Of a DNA stretch of 8,583 bases, positions 1-7,187 are shown piece by piece. Under the pieces are notes generated by a model. It was given only the letters and a program-made list of their open reading frames with translations. It had not been told where the DNA came from and ran no database searches. Location of the stretch: contig JAGHTQ010000067.1 in the NCBI GenBank assembly GCA_018065295.1, forward strand, positions 1 to 8,583, written 5' to 3'. Made by a program: the position numbers and the translations under genes. This DNA is from Candidatus Colimonas fimequi. Lineage in GTDB: Bacteria > Bacillota > Clostridia > Peptostreptococcales > Anaerovoracaceae. Within the stretch, counting starts at the first letter, position 1, and every line of letters begins with the position of its first letter.

Positions 1-545
1 GATTTGATGACGGAATCAGATTCTGGGTATATGCACATAGGACTGCAGTACTAACCTTGTTCGCGAAGGTAGTGTCATTCCTGGCAGATCCGATAAGAAC
101 GATTATTATATGTGCCATTCTCGTACTGGTACCTATAACAAGGTCTAAATTCGGAATTCCGGCAGCCGCAGGCGCATTAAGCGTAACTATTTTAAACAAG
201 TTAATTAAAAACACAGTGTGCAGAGAGCGACCAGATGAGATGTACAGACTCATAACTGAGCACGGGTATTCATTTGCTAGCGGACACTCGATTACTAGTA
301 TGTTCATGTACGGAACGCTCATCTATCTACTTTGCAAATACATGGAGAATAAGAAGGCAAAGAATGTGCTTGTGACCCTTTGCGCGATAATGCTGGTCAC
401 AGTGGGAATGAGCAGAGTATATCTGGGCGTTCACTATCCTACGGACGTTCTGGCCGGATGGGGATTAGGTGTAGTCGCTATATGCGTCACAATCATTATT
501 TTGGAAACTATTGAGAAGAGAGGTAAGATAAATGGCAGTAACTAA
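1..545 (+). CDS. PAP2-family membrane phosphatase, 5'-truncated by the window edge
   Basis: This is an integral membrane phosphatase of the type-2 phosphatidic acid phosphatase (PAP2) superfamily, which removes phosphate from lipid phosphates or diphosphates such as undecaprenyl diphosphate or phosphatidylglycerophosphate. The reading frame is open from base 3 with no ATG before the TTG at 57, and the residues before it (FDDGIRFWVYAHRTAVLT) look like the normal start of the family's first region, so the true start is upstream. All three catalytic motifs are present. Numbering from the TTG, they are K51-x6-RP (ending KNTVCRERP), an ASGH form of the PSGH motif near residue 75, and SRVYLGVHYPTD (SR-x5-H-x3-D) near residue 118. 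About five hydrophobic helices are visible. The last 14 bases overlap the next gene, suggesting co-transcription. Its codon use differs from its neighbour: seven ATA isoleucine codons against none. The family is clear; the lipid substrate is unknown. Confidence 0.9.
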   Translation, partial: FDDGIRFWVYAHRTAVLTLFAKVVSFLADPIRTIIICAILVLVPITRSKFGIPAAAGALSVTILNKLIKNTVCRERPDEMYRLITEHGYSFASGHSITSMFMYGTLIYLLCKYMENKKAKNVLVTLCAIMLVTVGMSRVYLGVHYPTDVLAGWGLGVVAICVTIIILETIEKRGKINGSN

Positions 546-1461
546 GGAACCAACTCTAGTTATCATGGCAGCAGGTATGGGTTCAAGATACGGCGGACTC
601 AAGCAGGTTGATAAGATCACAGAAACAGGAGAAATTATCATCGATTTCTCACTGTACGATGCTATGCTCGCAGGATTTGATAGAGCAATCTTTATCATCA
701 GAGAAGAACACAGAGACGTATTCAGAGAAATCATCGATGAACGCGCAGGAAGATTCATGAACATTGAATACGCATATCAGAAGCTTGATAATATTCCTGA
801 AGGCAAGGTTGTTCCAGAAGGAAGACAGAAGCCTTGGGGAACTGCTCACGCAGTACTTTCTTGTGAAGGTATGCTGGATGGTCCATTCGCAGTTATCAAT
901 GCTGATGACTACTATGGTCCTGGTGCTTTCGCCACTATCTACGATTATCTGACAAACAACTCAGACGACGATAAATATGCTTACTGCATGATGGGCTATA
1001 AGCTTGAGAATACAGTAACTGAGAACGGTACAGTATCTCGCGGCATTTGCACAATGGACGAGAAGGGATTCCTTCAGGACGTAGTTGAACGTACTAAGAT
1101 TGGTCATCACGAAGATAACATTTGCTTTACAGAAGACGACGGTGAAACTTGGGAAGTACTGCCAGAAGGAACACTGGTATCAATGAATTTCTGGGGATTT
1201 ACTGCTAGCTTCATGAACGAACTTGAAACAGGACTTGAAGATTTCTTCGAAACTAAGGTTCCAGAGAATCCAATTAAGGCTGAGTACTTCCTGCCAACAG
1301 TCGCTGATAAACTGATTAAGGAAGGCAAGGCAAGAGTTAAGGTTCTTGAGACATCAGATAAGTGGTACGGTGTTACTTATCCAGAAGATAAGGAAGACGT
1401 TAAGAACGCACTTGAATCAATGAAGGATAAGGGATTGTACCCATCCAAGCTTTGGAAATAG
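532..1461 (+). CDS. Sugar-phosphate nucleotidyltransferase (NTP_transferase family)
   Basis: This 309-residue cytoplasmic protein has the Rossmann-like fold of enzymes that join a sugar-1-phosphate (or similar phosphate) to an NTP, giving a nucleotide-sugar and pyrophosphate. Visible motifs in order: the nucleotide-binding loop AAGMGSRYGGLKQ (13-25), the PWGTAHA base and sugar-binding segment (101-107), and INADDYYG (122-129), whose acidic pair would hold the metal. A WYGVTYPED segment (278-286) near the C-terminus resembles a conserved end motif of this clostridial subgroup. There is no signal peptide or membrane helix. The ATG lies inside the upstream phosphatase gene, with a GAGAGG Shine-Dalgarno at 518-523, eight bases away. 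The unknown gene follows after 14 bases. The family is certain, but the sugar and nucleotide are not: UDP-, dTDP- or CDP-linked products are all possible. It uses no ATA codon for its roughly 19 isoleucines, a bias compatible with good expression. Confidence 0.9.
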   Translation: MAVTKEPTLVIMAAGMGSRYGGLKQVDKITETGEIIIDFSLYDAMLAGFDRAIFIIREEHRDVFREIIDERAGRFMNIEYAYQKLDNIPEGKVVPEGRQKPWGTAHAVLSCEGMLDGPFAVINADDYYGPGAFATIYDYLTNNSDDDKYAYCMMGYKLENTVTENGTVSRGICTMDEKGFLQDVVERTKIGHHEDNICFTEDDGETWEVLPEGTLVSMNFWGFTASFMNELETGLEDFFETKVPENPIKAEYFLPTVADKLIKEGKARVKVLETSDKWYGVTYPEDKEDVKNALESMKDKGLYPSKLWK

Positions 1462-1465
1462 GAGG
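1460..1465 (+). promoter_or_regulatory. Shine-Dalgarno AGGAGG overlapping the upstream stop
   Basis: AGGAGG overlaps the TAG stop (1459-1461) of the nucleotidyltransferase gene and lies ten bases before the ATG at 1476. It supports that start and suggests translational coupling of the two genes. Confidence 0.85.
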
Positions 1466-1475
1466 ATTAGATTAG

Positions 1476-2273
1476 ATGATTACACAGGGCGAAGCTGTAA
1501 GAAAAATGCAGGGAATTTTAACTGGCAATGAAGACACTATCAGCAAGGCTGAGGCGACTCTGGCAGTTATTGAATTAGATAAGATTATTGAAGGCGTTAG
1601 CGAAGATAAGGCTGCCAAGTGCAAAGCACTTTATGCAGCATATATGGCACGGGATGAGCAGGTAGCAGTAGACGGCGACCAGCTGGTTGACATGATCGAT
1701 GTAATTAAGGCTGATTTTGATGCAATTCTCAGCGTTATCGATTCAGAAGGCGAACTGTTCAACGCAATGCTGGATAGCGTACAGGAATTTCTGTTCAACC
1801 CGCCTTTCGAAGGTTATGACTCACTGCCATATGGTCTTATTGAGATTGGCGTATGGACACTGCTGGACTTCTACCTTTGCAAGGAAGCTGGCTACGACAG
1901 AGCTGACTACCACGAAAGATACAGAAACTCTGTTGCATCAAGAAGTAACGAGAGCAACGCTGACTACCATATGGAACACAACGTTTGCAAGCTGCAGACA
2001 GTTATCAACAAGGCCCTCATCGCAGCAGAAGCTGACACAGATGACACTAAGCTTGGTATCGCTTGCATCCTGACTCTGACTAACATCAAGACTCCAGAAA
2101 TGCTGGAGATGGTAGCAATGGGTGCGCCGGTGATGGCTAGAGAAATCGTTCCACAGATTAAGGATCCTGATTTCGAAGTTGGTGGCAACGATATGACAGA
2201 CAACGTATTCAGACTTTATTCATACATCAGACAGGCTCTCGAAGAGCTGCAGCTGGAGGAAGCTGAAGTTTAA
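1476..2273 (+). CDS. Conserved-looking protein of unknown function, helical and acidic
   Basis: I do not recognise this 265-residue protein. It starts with ATG after a perfect AGGAGG at 1460-1465 that overlaps the stop codon of the upstream gene, so it is very likely translated from the same transcript. The composition is rich in Glu, Asp, Ala and Leu, with few strand-like stretches, which suggests an all-helical soluble protein. There is no signal peptide and no convincing membrane helix. A central aromatic region (about 104-136: FLFNPPFEGYDSLPYG, then GVWTLLDFYLC) is followed by two copies of an ADYH-containing motif, ADYHE at 143-147 and ADYHME at 162-167, about 19 residues apart. Those histidines and acids could bind a metal or be structural; neither is shown. 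The C-terminus ends in an acidic LEELQLEEAEV tail. It is the last gene before the shared terminator. A role linked to the nucleotidyltransferase is only an inference from position. Confidence 0.85.
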   Translation: MITQGEAVRKMQGILTGNEDTISKAEATLAVIELDKIIEGVSEDKAAKCKALYAAYMARDEQVAVDGDQLVDMIDVIKADFDAILSVIDSEGELFNAMLDSVQEFLFNPPFEGYDSLPYGLIEIGVWTLLDFYLCKEAGYDRADYHERYRNSVASRSNESNADYHMEHNVCKLQTVINKALIAAEADTDDTKLGIACILTLTNIKTPEMLEMVAMGAPVMAREIVPQIKDPDFEVGGNDMTDNVFRLYSYIRQALEELQLEEAEV

Positions 2274-2312
2274 ACGTTGCATTCTTTGCAAGAAAAATAA
2301 TAAGAAAACAAG

Positions 2313-2342
2313 AAGACCGATGGGAAATCCCATCGGTCTTTT
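2313..2342. terminator. Bidirectional rho-independent terminator between convergent operons
   Basis: A perfect 12-base-pair stem, AAGACCGATGGG (2313-2324) with CCCATCGGTCTT (2329-2340), closes a four-base AAAT loop. On the + strand it runs into TTTT (2339-2342). On the - strand the stem is followed by a T-rich run, the complement of the A-rich 2284-2310. It lies 39 bases after the stop of the unknown gene and 12 bases after the - strand galT stop, so it can end transcription from both sides. Confidence 0.93.
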
Positions 2343-2354
2343 AATAAGCATATT

Positions 2355-3860
2355 TTATCTGTTTACTGCCTCTACGAAACGGAGGAACGCAGCCTTGCCT
2401 TCTTCGTTTCTCTTATATACACCAGCGCACTCCAGAATTTCACCGAACGCGATACCAATTTCGTCCTTGATGATAGTATCGATGTTTGCTTCGTTAAGAG
2501 CGCCATGCTTAGCAACAATTGCGTCAACCCAGTCAGCGTGCTTAGCCAGAGTTTCGTCTGCGCGAAGGTCTGCGCCTGCCAGGATTGCCTTCTCAAGTGC
2601 TTCGATTTCGTCCTTAAGTCTTGCAGGAAGAACGGCCAGTCCCATAACCTCGATAAGGCCGATGTTCTCCTTCTTAATGTGGTGATATTCTTCCCATGGA
2701 TGATAAAGACCCATTGGGTGTTCGTCAGTTGTAATGTTGTTACGAAGAACCAGGTCGATTTCATAACGACCATCTCTCATACGAACGATAGGAGTGATAG
2801 TGTTATGTGGTTCTCCATCTGTTTCGGCGTAAATATATGCAGCCTCGTCTGTATAACCTCTCCATACCTTTAAAATCTTATCGCAAAGTGCGATAATGCG
2901 ATCAATATTATCACCGTTTAATCTAATAACAGACATAGGCCATTTAACGATACCAGCCTTGATATCTTCGAATCCATTAAAGTTAAGCTCTGTTTCCACA
3001 GGTGATTTCGCCATAGCGAACTCATAGTTACCGCCCTGGAAGTGGTCATGGCTTAAGATTGAACCGCCAACGATTGGCAGGTCAGCGTTGGAACCCAGGA
3101 AATAGTGTGGGAACTGCTTCACGAAGTCAAAGAGCTTGACGAATGTGTCGTGATTAATCTGCATTGGAGTATGCTCGCCGTTGAGTACGATGCAGTGCTC
3201 GTTGTAGTAAACGTATGGTGAGTACTGGAATCCCCAGCGATTGCCCTGAATCTCAATCGGAATGATTCTGTGATTGTTTCTTGCAGGGTGATTGATTCTT
3301 CCAGCATAACCTTCATTCTCAATGCAGAGGAGGCACTTAGGATATGAATTAGCCGGCATAGTCTTAGCGAGAGCGATCATCTTAGGATCCTTCTCTGGCT
3401 TACTAAGGTTAATTGTAATATCCAGGTCGCCGTATTCAGTAGGAGTTACCCACTTCTGATCCTTAGCTACACGATAAGTTCTAATATAATCGGAAGCGCG
3501 GCTTAAATCGTAGTAATAGTCAGTTGCAGCCTTAGGTGATTCTTCGTATCTGTCCCAAAACTCTCTTGTTACCTGACTTGGTCTTGGCATAAGAGCGTTC
3601 ATGATACGTGTATCAAATAAATCTCGAAGAACGATTGAATCTTCGATAAGCCCCCCGGATACAGCGTAGTCAAGAATTCCGCCAAGAGTCTTCTCAAGAT
3701 CATCCTTAGTTTCAATTGCAGGAACCTGATCAGGATCCTCATAGTCGTCCAGTTTAAGAATGTCTAAAAGTACGTTTGTTGTATAGATATCATCTTCTCT
3801 GCCCAGAAGGTTATGAGCGATACCGTATTCAACCAGCTGCTTAATATATGTGTTAATCAT
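2355..3860 (-). CDS. galT: UDP-glucose--hexose-1-phosphate uridylyltransferase, class II
   Basis: GalT exchanges UMP between UDP-glucose and galactose-1-phosphate, giving glucose-1-phosphate and UDP-galactose, the second step of the Leloir pathway. The 501-residue length fits the Firmicutes class II enzyme, which is much longer than the roughly 350-residue class I form of E. coli. The N-terminal part (about 1-230) includes NSYPKCLLC (171-179) and GYAGRINHPARNNHR, strongly conserved in this class. The likely catalytic histidine lies in GSILSHDHFQGG: His271 and His273 form an H-x-H like the HPH of class I, with Gln275 following. There is no signal peptide, so the enzyme is cytoplasmic. The ATG follows the galK stop by 15 bases, with GGAGG at 3869-3873 as its ribosome site. 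It is last in the operon and ends just before the shared terminator. The family call is firm. Confidence 0.97.
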   Translation of the reverse strand: MINTYIKQLVEYGIAHNLLGREDDIYTTNVLLDILKLDDYEDPDQVPAIETKDDLEKTLGGILDYAVSGGLIEDSIVLRDLFDTRIMNALMPRPSQVTREFWDRYEESPKAATDYYYDLSRASDYIRTYRVAKDQKWVTPTEYGDLDITINLSKPEKDPKMIALAKTMPANSYPKCLLCIENEGYAGRINHPARNNHRIIPIEIQGNRWGFQYSPYVYYNEHCIVLNGEHTPMQINHDTFVKLFDFVKQFPHYFLGSNADLPIVGGSILSHDHFQGGNYEFAMAKSPVETELNFNGFEDIKAGIVKWPMSVIRLNGDNIDRIIALCDKILKVWRGYTDEAAYIYAETDGEPHNTITPIVRMRDGRYEIDLVLRNNITTDEHPMGLYHPWEEYHHIKKENIGLIEVMGLAVLPARLKDEIEALEKAILAGADLRADETLAKHADWVDAIVAKHGALNEANIDTIIKDEIGIAFGEILECAGVYKRNEEGKAAFLRFVEAVNR

Positions 3861-3868
3861 TACTAATT

Positions 3869-3873
3869 CCTCC
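3869..3873 (-). promoter_or_regulatory. Shine-Dalgarno for galT
   Basis: On the - strand GGAGG lies eight bases before the galT ATG (3858-3860) and almost directly after the galK stop (3876-3878). It confirms the galT start and shows tight packing of the two genes. Confidence 0.8.
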
Positions 3874-3875
3874 GA

Positions 3876-5156
3876 TTACATTACCAGAATTCCGCCGTAT
3901 GGGCGAACCTTCAAAACATGACAGGAACCTTCACCGAAAATTGATTCGATTGAAGCCTTGTAGTCATCAACTGCGTCGTTCTTAACGAATGCCTGAATTG
4001 TGCCAGCGAAGCCGCCGCCGTGAACACGGCACACACCATTATCGCCAAGGAAATATTCACTTGCTGATAATGCAACAGATACGTTCTGTGCGTGGCAGTC
4101 CTTAAGGCTGTAGATGTTCTGCAGTGACTTGCTTGATGAATCGCCGCTTGCCTTGATGCTCTTGAGGAAAGTCTGGAAATCACCATTTTCAAGAGCGTTA
4201 ACCGCCTCATCAACACGGTCCTGTTCAGTGAAGAAATGAATTGCACGAAGTACAGCTCTGTCACTGATGCTCTCGCGGATAACACCAATGCTGCTGAAGA
4301 ATTCGTTCTTGTCAACTTCGCGCAGGTATTCTTTGCCGAAGAAGCCGGCAACCTGCTTCATTTCTACTGGGATTGCAGCGTAGTCGTCAGTCAGGTTAGC
4401 GTGTGAGCCCTTAGTATCTATTATGCAAAGGCTGTAAGCGTTACCCTCGAAATCACTAGGTACTGGTTTAATAACCGGTGCATCTACGTCAGCGAAGTCG
4501 ATGTAAACAAGACCGCCGATGCTGCATGCTACCTGGTCGAGGAGTCCGCATGGCTTACCGAAGTAAACGTTCTCTGCGTACTGACCGATCTTAGCGATGT
4601 CTACAGAAGGAACCTGCATATCGTTATATAATCCTGAAATAATTGTTCCAACTAAAGTTTCAAACGCAGCAGATGAGGACATTCCCGCACCAACTAATAC
4701 ATCCGAAGTAATGTAGGCTTCGAATCCGCCGACATTGAATCCTCTCTCCTTAAGGCCAGCAGCCACTCCGCGGATAAGAGCGGAAGATGTGCCAAGTTCG
4801 GATTCTCTGAGAGTTGTATCATTGATATCAATCTCGAGCAGTGGGTAATTACCTGAAACCAGGTGAATGATCATGTCGTCTGTAGGAGCGGCAACACCGA
4901 TGGCATCAAGGTTAAGACTTGTTGCCAGGGCGTGTCCTCTCTGATGGTCTGTATGATTGCCTGAAACTTCACTTCTTCCAGGCGCACTATATATTGCTAC
5001 TTCTTTCTCACCGAAAAGGTCGCGGAATTTCATAAGCGCTTCCTCATAACGCTTAACGTTATATGGAATCATATTAGTATCGATATAAACTTCCTGTAAA
5101 CGTGCATCACATGCACCACTTGTTAATTCTCTAATATAGTCGTTACAAAATTTCAT
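3876..5156 (-). CDS. galK: Galactokinase (GHMP kinase family)
   Basis: GalK phosphorylates galactose with ATP to galactose-1-phosphate in the cytoplasm, the first committed Leloir step. I place the start at the ATG at 5154-5156, giving 426 residues, because an AGGAAGG-like ribosome site sits eight bases upstream. The longer frame from 5186 adds ten residues and has no such site. In the 426-residue numbering the galactokinase signature is PGRSEVSGNHTDHQ (59-72), a variant of GRxNLIGEHTDY with Asn67 in place of the usual Glu, while His68 and Asp70 are kept. The ATP-binding loop is VGAGMSSSAAFE (155-166). CGLLDQ carries the likely catalytic base Asp207. The third motif, HGGGFAG, lies at 379-385. 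The gene is 29 bases after the beta-galactosidase and 15 bases before galT. The variant signature looks clade-typical rather than degenerate, since every other motif is intact. Confidence 0.96.
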   Translation of the reverse strand: MKFCNDYIRELTSGACDARLQEVYIDTNMIPYNVKRYEEALMKFRDLFGEKEVAIYSAPGRSEVSGNHTDHQRGHALATSLNLDAIGVAAPTDDMIIHLVSGNYPLLEIDINDTTLRESELGTSSALIRGVAAGLKERGFNVGGFEAYITSDVLVGAGMSSSAAFETLVGTIISGLYNDMQVPSVDIAKIGQYAENVYFGKPCGLLDQVACSIGGLVYIDFADVDAPVIKPVPSDFEGNAYSLCIIDTKGSHANLTDDYAAIPVEMKQVAGFFGKEYLREVDKNEFFSSIGVIRESISDRAVLRAIHFFTEQDRVDEAVNALENGDFQTFLKSIKASGDSSSKSLQNIYSLKDCHAQNVSVALSASEYFLGDNGVCRVHGGGFAGTIQAFVKNDAVDDYKASIESIFGEGSCHVLKVRPYGGILVM

Positions 5157-5164
5157 GCTTATTA

Positions 5165-5170
5165 CCTTCC
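5165..5170 (-). promoter_or_regulatory. Shine-Dalgarno that decides the galK start
   Basis: On the - strand GGAAGG (within AGGAAGG) lies eight bases before the ATG at 5154-5156. The alternative in-frame ATG at 5184-5186, which overlaps the upstream stop by one base, has no purine-rich site at the right distance. The downstream start is therefore preferred. Confidence 0.8.
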
Positions 5171-5185
5171 TATGAGAAATTGTCA

Positions 5186-7135
5186 TTAGATGCGTTCGAT
5201 TCTGCTTTCGTAAGGTGCCAGAACCTTGTCGCCATCCTTAACTTCATATCCGTTGTGGTTCATAACCATACGAACACGGTTTTCACCTTCGCCGCGATAG
5301 CTGATTTCTACGCCATCTTCGCTAGCTTCTGTTTCGATCTGAGTTTCAGTCATGATCTGGCCCATAACAGCCTTAGTAGTCTCTTCGTCGAGACTGCAAC
5401 CTACGTAGTAGATCATGCCTTCGCCCTGAGCCTTACGAGTTACAGCTGCAAAGTTATCATAGAACATATCGCCGTATCTATAAAGTACTTCAGCGTCAGT
5501 TACTTCTAACATGTCACGGAATACTCCGCCGATGCCTTCGTTACCAGCCATGATGCCTTCACCGATTACTGGGAAGTTCTGGCCTTCCTGCAGAGACTCA
5601 GTCTCAACAAGAGCAACGCCTGCGAAGTCACTGTATCCAACTGGGATGATTTCGCCGAATGTAAGGTTGTTGTTAACGTCCTTAACAGCAGTTCTGTATG
5701 TCATTACTGCAGTACCACCGTTCTTAACGAATTCCTGAACCTTCTTAGTCATTTCTGGCTTGCCGATAATCATCTGAGATAAGATTACCACCTTATAGCC
5801 ATCGAAGTCTACATCTTCTGGAATAACGTCAACAGGAACATTAACATCAAAGAATGCCTTGTACAGCTTCTCCATTTCGCCCTGTGGGTCCAGGAGGAAG
5901 CTCTGCTTCTGAATTCTGAAAGCAGCAAGTGAATCGTAGTCGTATACCATAGCAACGTCGCTCTTCATTGGAGCTTCCATTGCTTCCTTGTTAGCCATCA
6001 TTTCGTGGAAGCAGCTCTGTACTTCGTAGAACTTACGTCTCTTAACGTTATCTGCGTCAAGAACACCGTAGCAGAACTGTTCAGCGCCCTTAGTTGCGCC
6101 TCTGTAACGGAAGTACATCATTGAGTCACATCCGTGAGCGAAGCCCTGATATGACCACATCTTTGCCTGGTTAGGTCTTGGTGAGTAACCAGTAACATCA
6201 TGGCCCTGTGCACCCATGATAGCTTCTGTGATCCAGAAGTTCTGACCCTTAAGGCCTCTCATGTAGTCAAGTGCGAAGCCAATCTGGTGAGGAGCGATAG
6301 GCTCTCTCTGACCACCCCATACAGGGTAGTTGTTGTAAGCAACTGTATCGATGCTCTTAGCAACCTTGCTGTAGTCAACGTGCTTGCCCATGCCGCCGCC
6401 TGGGAAGTCATGAATAACGTGAGCATCAGGTGCGATTTCCTTAATCAGAGCTGTCTGGAAATCCATGAAGTCAACGATTGACTTGTTTCTGAATCTTTCC
6501 CAGTCCAGTCTGAGAGCAGGGTTATGAGTAGTGATTGTTTCCATTGGTGTAGGAATCTCATCAAATGAGTTGTATTCCTGTGACCAGAATGTTGTGCCGT
6601 ATGTTTCGTTTAATCTGTCGATGTCGCCTTCGAAAGCATCATTCAGATACTTCTGGAATGCGCTCTGGCACTGTGCACAGTAACATACGTCACTGCCTTC
6701 GTGACCGATTTCGTTATCTGTCTGCCATGCTACGATAGCTTCTTCATCCTTGAAGTGTTCAACCTGCTTACGGATAATCTTCTCTGAGTATTCGTACATA
6801 ACAGGTGAGTTGAAGCAGTATACGTGTCTGCCGCCGAATGTTCTCTTCTTGCCGCCTTCGAATTCTGAGAGAATTGAAGGTTCCTTCTTAGCAAGCCATG
6901 CAGGAATAGTTGCAGTTGGTGTACCCATGATAACCTTTAATCCCTTAGCCTTAGCGTGCTCGATTACATTGTCGAAGAAGGAGAAGTCGTATTCGCCTTC
7001 CTTCTTCTCCATTAAGTGCCATGAGAACTCTGCAATACGGATAACATTGCAGCCCAGTTCTACGATTGTATCTAAGTCCTGATCCAGAAGGGAAGCATCC
7101 CACTGTTCTGGATAATAGTCAACTCCTAACCACAT
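5186..7135 (-). CDS. Beta-galactosidase, glycoside hydrolase family 42
   Basis: This 649-residue enzyme cleaves terminal beta-galactosides by a retaining mechanism. It starts with the GH42 hallmark MWLGVDYYPEQW. The N-terminal TIM barrel carries the acid/base Glu142 in AWQTDNEIG and the nucleophile Glu304 in FWITEAIMGAQGHD. Cys107 and the cluster Cys151, Cys153 and Cys156 (CYCAQC) match the zinc-binding cysteines known from other GH42 enzymes. The middle domain (about 390-580) resembles the trimerisation domain, and a short C-terminal beta domain ends the protein. There is no signal peptide, so it acts on imported sugar. Its ATG follows AGGAG at 7143-7147 on the - strand. It lies between the symporter and galK, so galactose released from a transported galactoside feeds directly into GalK. 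The substrate could be lactose, galacto-oligosaccharides from plant galactan, or a related galactoside; GH42 members differ and sequence does not decide. Confidence 0.96.
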   Translation of the reverse strand: MWLGVDYYPEQWDASLLDQDLDTIVELGCNVIRIAEFSWHLMEKKEGEYDFSFFDNVIEHAKAKGLKVIMGTPTATIPAWLAKKEPSILSEFEGGKKRTFGGRHVYCFNSPVMYEYSEKIIRKQVEHFKDEEAIVAWQTDNEIGHEGSDVCYCAQCQSAFQKYLNDAFEGDIDRLNETYGTTFWSQEYNSFDEIPTPMETITTHNPALRLDWERFRNKSIVDFMDFQTALIKEIAPDAHVIHDFPGGGMGKHVDYSKVAKSIDTVAYNNYPVWGGQREPIAPHQIGFALDYMRGLKGQNFWITEAIMGAQGHDVTGYSPRPNQAKMWSYQGFAHGCDSMMYFRYRGATKGAEQFCYGVLDADNVKRRKFYEVQSCFHEMMANKEAMEAPMKSDVAMVYDYDSLAAFRIQKQSFLLDPQGEMEKLYKAFFDVNVPVDVIPEDVDFDGYKVVILSQMIIGKPEMTKKVQEFVKNGGTAVMTYRTAVKDVNNNLTFGEIIPVGYSDFAGVALVETESLQEGQNFPVIGEGIMAGNEGIGGVFRDMLEVTDAEVLYRYGDMFYDNFAAVTRKAQGEGMIYYVGCSLDEETTKAVMGQIMTETQIETEASEDGVEISYRGEGENRVRMVMNHNGYEVKDGDKVLAPYESRIERI

Positions 7136-7164
7136 AGTATTTCTCCTATTTTATAAATGTGCGT

Positions 7165-7187
7165 TATCAAATGTTGTTTTCTTGATA
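7165..7187. repeat. Short inverted repeat in the symporter/beta-galactosidase gap
   Basis: TATCAA (7165-7170) and TTGATA (7182-7187) form a perfect six-base inverted repeat around an 11-base spacer, directly after the symporter stop (7188-7190). It is AT-rich and would fold weakly. It could be a minor mRNA processing or stability element, or chance. It has no G/C stem followed by a T run, so I do not call it a terminator. Confidence 0.3.

Noticed and set aside
7..54. Short + strand frame beginning with ATG at base 7
   Set aside because: It stops after about 15 codons and is out of frame with the phosphatase, whose frame is open through the left edge with family-like residues.
2505..2873. Open frames of about 120 codons on the + strand opposite galT (also 2320-2685)
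   Set aside because: They lie wholly or mostly antisense to a clear galT, lack ribosome sites and show no recognisable protein features. The biased codon use of galT explains the lack of stops.
3651..3656. Run of six C (six G on the galT strand) as a possible slippage or phase-variation tract
   Set aside because: It encodes an ordinary Ser-Gly-Gly-Leu stretch in an intact frame, is short, and galT is not a typical phase-variable gene.
5180..5509. Open frame on the + strand opposite the beta-galactosidase, with others at 6200-6481 and 6750-7082
   Set aside because: These are antisense shadows of a strongly supported GH42 gene with no upstream Shine-Dalgarno or promoter.
7136..7187. Internal promoter before the beta-galactosidase
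   Set aside because: A TTGATA on the - strand is followed by an AT-rich TAAAAT at only about 11 bases, too close for a sigma-A promoter with normal 16-18 base spacing.
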